From Porphyromonadaceae bacterium (GTDB taxonomy: Bacteria > Bacteroidota > Bacteroidia > Bacteroidales > Paludibacteraceae), in the NCBI GenBank assembly GCA_905372605.1, contig CAJPPQ010000016.1, positions 1 through 14,438 on the forward strand: a DNA stretch of 14,438 bases, in the 5' to 3' direction. This document shows positions 13,788-14,438 of this stretch, one piece after another; position 1 is the first letter of the stretch, and every line of letters starts with the position of its first letter. The notes beneath the pieces are model-generated. The model made no database searches, was not told the DNA's origin, and saw only the letters and a list, made by a program, of their open reading frames with translations. The position numbers and the translations under genes were made by a program.

Positions 13788-14438
13788 TCATTTGCCGTCT
13801 CGCAGAATGATTTCACCGATAGCCAAGTCGAGAGGGGTAGTTATTTTGATGTTTTCCCTGTTGCCTTCGACAAGATAGATGGAATGTCCTAATGCCTCAA
13901 CCACCGAAGCATCGTCGGTGAATAGTTCGCTGTATGACTGTCGGTAAGCCTCTTTTAGTACGGATGCACGAAAGACCTGCGGCGTCTGTACGGTGCGTAG
14001 CTTGCCTCGGTCGAACGAACTGTTGCCGTTGTCGCTGCATAGCCTTACACTCTCGGTGAGAGGCATCACGGGTACGGCACTGGCGTCCTCTTCGGCTTTG
14101 GCAAAACATCGGTCTAATGTGTCGAAGCTCACAAATGGACGTACCCCGTCGTGTACGGCTACCAAAGCATCGTCGGGAATGTGCCTCAGCCCGTTGAGTA
14201 CCGAGAAGAAACGTTCACGCCCGCCCTCCGCTATCACGTGCGGTATCTTTACGGCGAAACGTCGACAGATGTTATGCCAAACCTCGACGTGCTCCGCAGG
14301 AAGTACCACAACTATATTTATATCACGAGAATATGAGTGAAATTTGTTGAGCGTATGCAACAGTATCGGTTTGCCGCAGAGCAGCATAAACTGTTTGGGT
14401 GTATCGCCTCCAAACCTTCTGCCCGCTCCTCCGGCCAC
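13788..14438 (-). CDS. ispD: 2-C-methyl-D-erythritol 4-phosphate cytidylyltransferase, N-terminus beyond the window
   Basis: This enzyme joins CTP and methylerythritol 4-phosphate in the non-mevalonate isoprenoid pathway. The visible 216 residues begin inside the nucleotide-binding loop, AGGAGRRFGGDTPKQF. They continue through VVVLPAEH, EGGRERFFSVLNGL, VAVHDGVRPFVS, the RTVQTPQVF segment and FTDDASVVEALG, and end with VEGNRENIKITTPLDLAIGE, all expected family motifs. The GTG at the very edge encodes the Val that precedes AGG in the family and is not the start. About 5-10 residues are missing. The C-terminus is complete. Transcription runs leftward towards the repeat tract, with a candidate terminator at 13607-13636. 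Confidence 0.95.
   Translation of the reverse strand: MAGGAGRRFGGDTPKQFMLLCGKPILLHTLNKFHSYSRDINIVVVLPAEHVEVWHNICRRFAVKIPHVIAEGGRERFFSVLNGLRHIPDDALVAVHDGVRPFVSFDTLDRCFAKAEEDASAVPVMPLTESVRLCSDNGNSSFDRGKLRTVQTPQVFRASVLKEAYRQSYSELFTDDASVVEALGHSIYLVEGNRENIKITTPLDLAIGEIILRDGK

Overview
The window looks like chromosomal DNA of a member of the Bacteroidota, most likely order Bacteroidales. Three lines of evidence support this. At least five intergenic sites carry a TAnnTTTG box, the Bacteroides-type -7 promoter element, at plausible distances from gene starts. One large secreted protein ends in a type IX secretion (T9SS) type A sorting domain. The ribonuclease HII, TGS-domain nucleoside kinase and lone ABC ATPase are of Bacteroidales type. 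I cannot name genus or species.

Positions 1-9356 are ordinary, well-packed housekeeping DNA. A leftward operon runs from a glutaminyl-cyclase-like M28 metalloenzyme (2314-3312) through an FAD-dependent dehydrogenase (705-2297) to ribonuclease HII (113-736). Diverging from it is a nucleoside (uridine-like) kinase (3445-5109) that ends at a good intrinsic terminator. Malate dehydrogenase (5435-6376) runs leftward and has its own terminator. A rightward operon of four genes follows: a lone ABC ATPase, a SlyD-like prolyl isomerase with a Cys/His tail, chorismate synthase (aroC) and a small YqaA/DedA-type membrane protein. The gap 5110-5434 also holds three GACGTC sites spaced exactly 22 bp apart.

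Positions 9357-13787 are different. Two protein genes, an uncharacterised 187-residue protein (10614-11177) and a T9SS-exported leucine-rich-repeat protein (11337-13112), sit between two repeat-rich noncoding tracts (9357-10613 and 13113-13787). The tracts share a 214-bp direct repeat that differs at only two positions (9901-10114 and 13303-13516, 3402 bp apart). Small modules surround it in nearly the same order each time: a GGGCGAAC/GTTCGCCC hairpin, an 8-bp tandem array, a TTTGTGC-TTC-GCACAAA hairpin, the 214-bp core, and a TTGGGC/GCCCAA hairpin. Arrays of 7-bp units occur next to small hairpins. The core itself can be drawn as a nested fold-back about 114 nt long. A strong promoter-like site lies at the inner edge of the left tract, followed by an 11-C homopolymer in a short reading frame. 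The arrangement suggests an accessory cassette framed by a multi-module interspersed repeat.

The right edge (13788-14438) holds ispD of the non-mevalonate isoprenoid pathway, leftward, with its first few codons outside the window. One functional link spans the window. The glutaminyl-cyclase-like enzyme would act on exported proteins with N-terminal Gln, and the LRR protein has Gln directly after its predicted signal-peptidase I site. No tRNA, rRNA, CRISPR array, transposase or integrase gene was seen.
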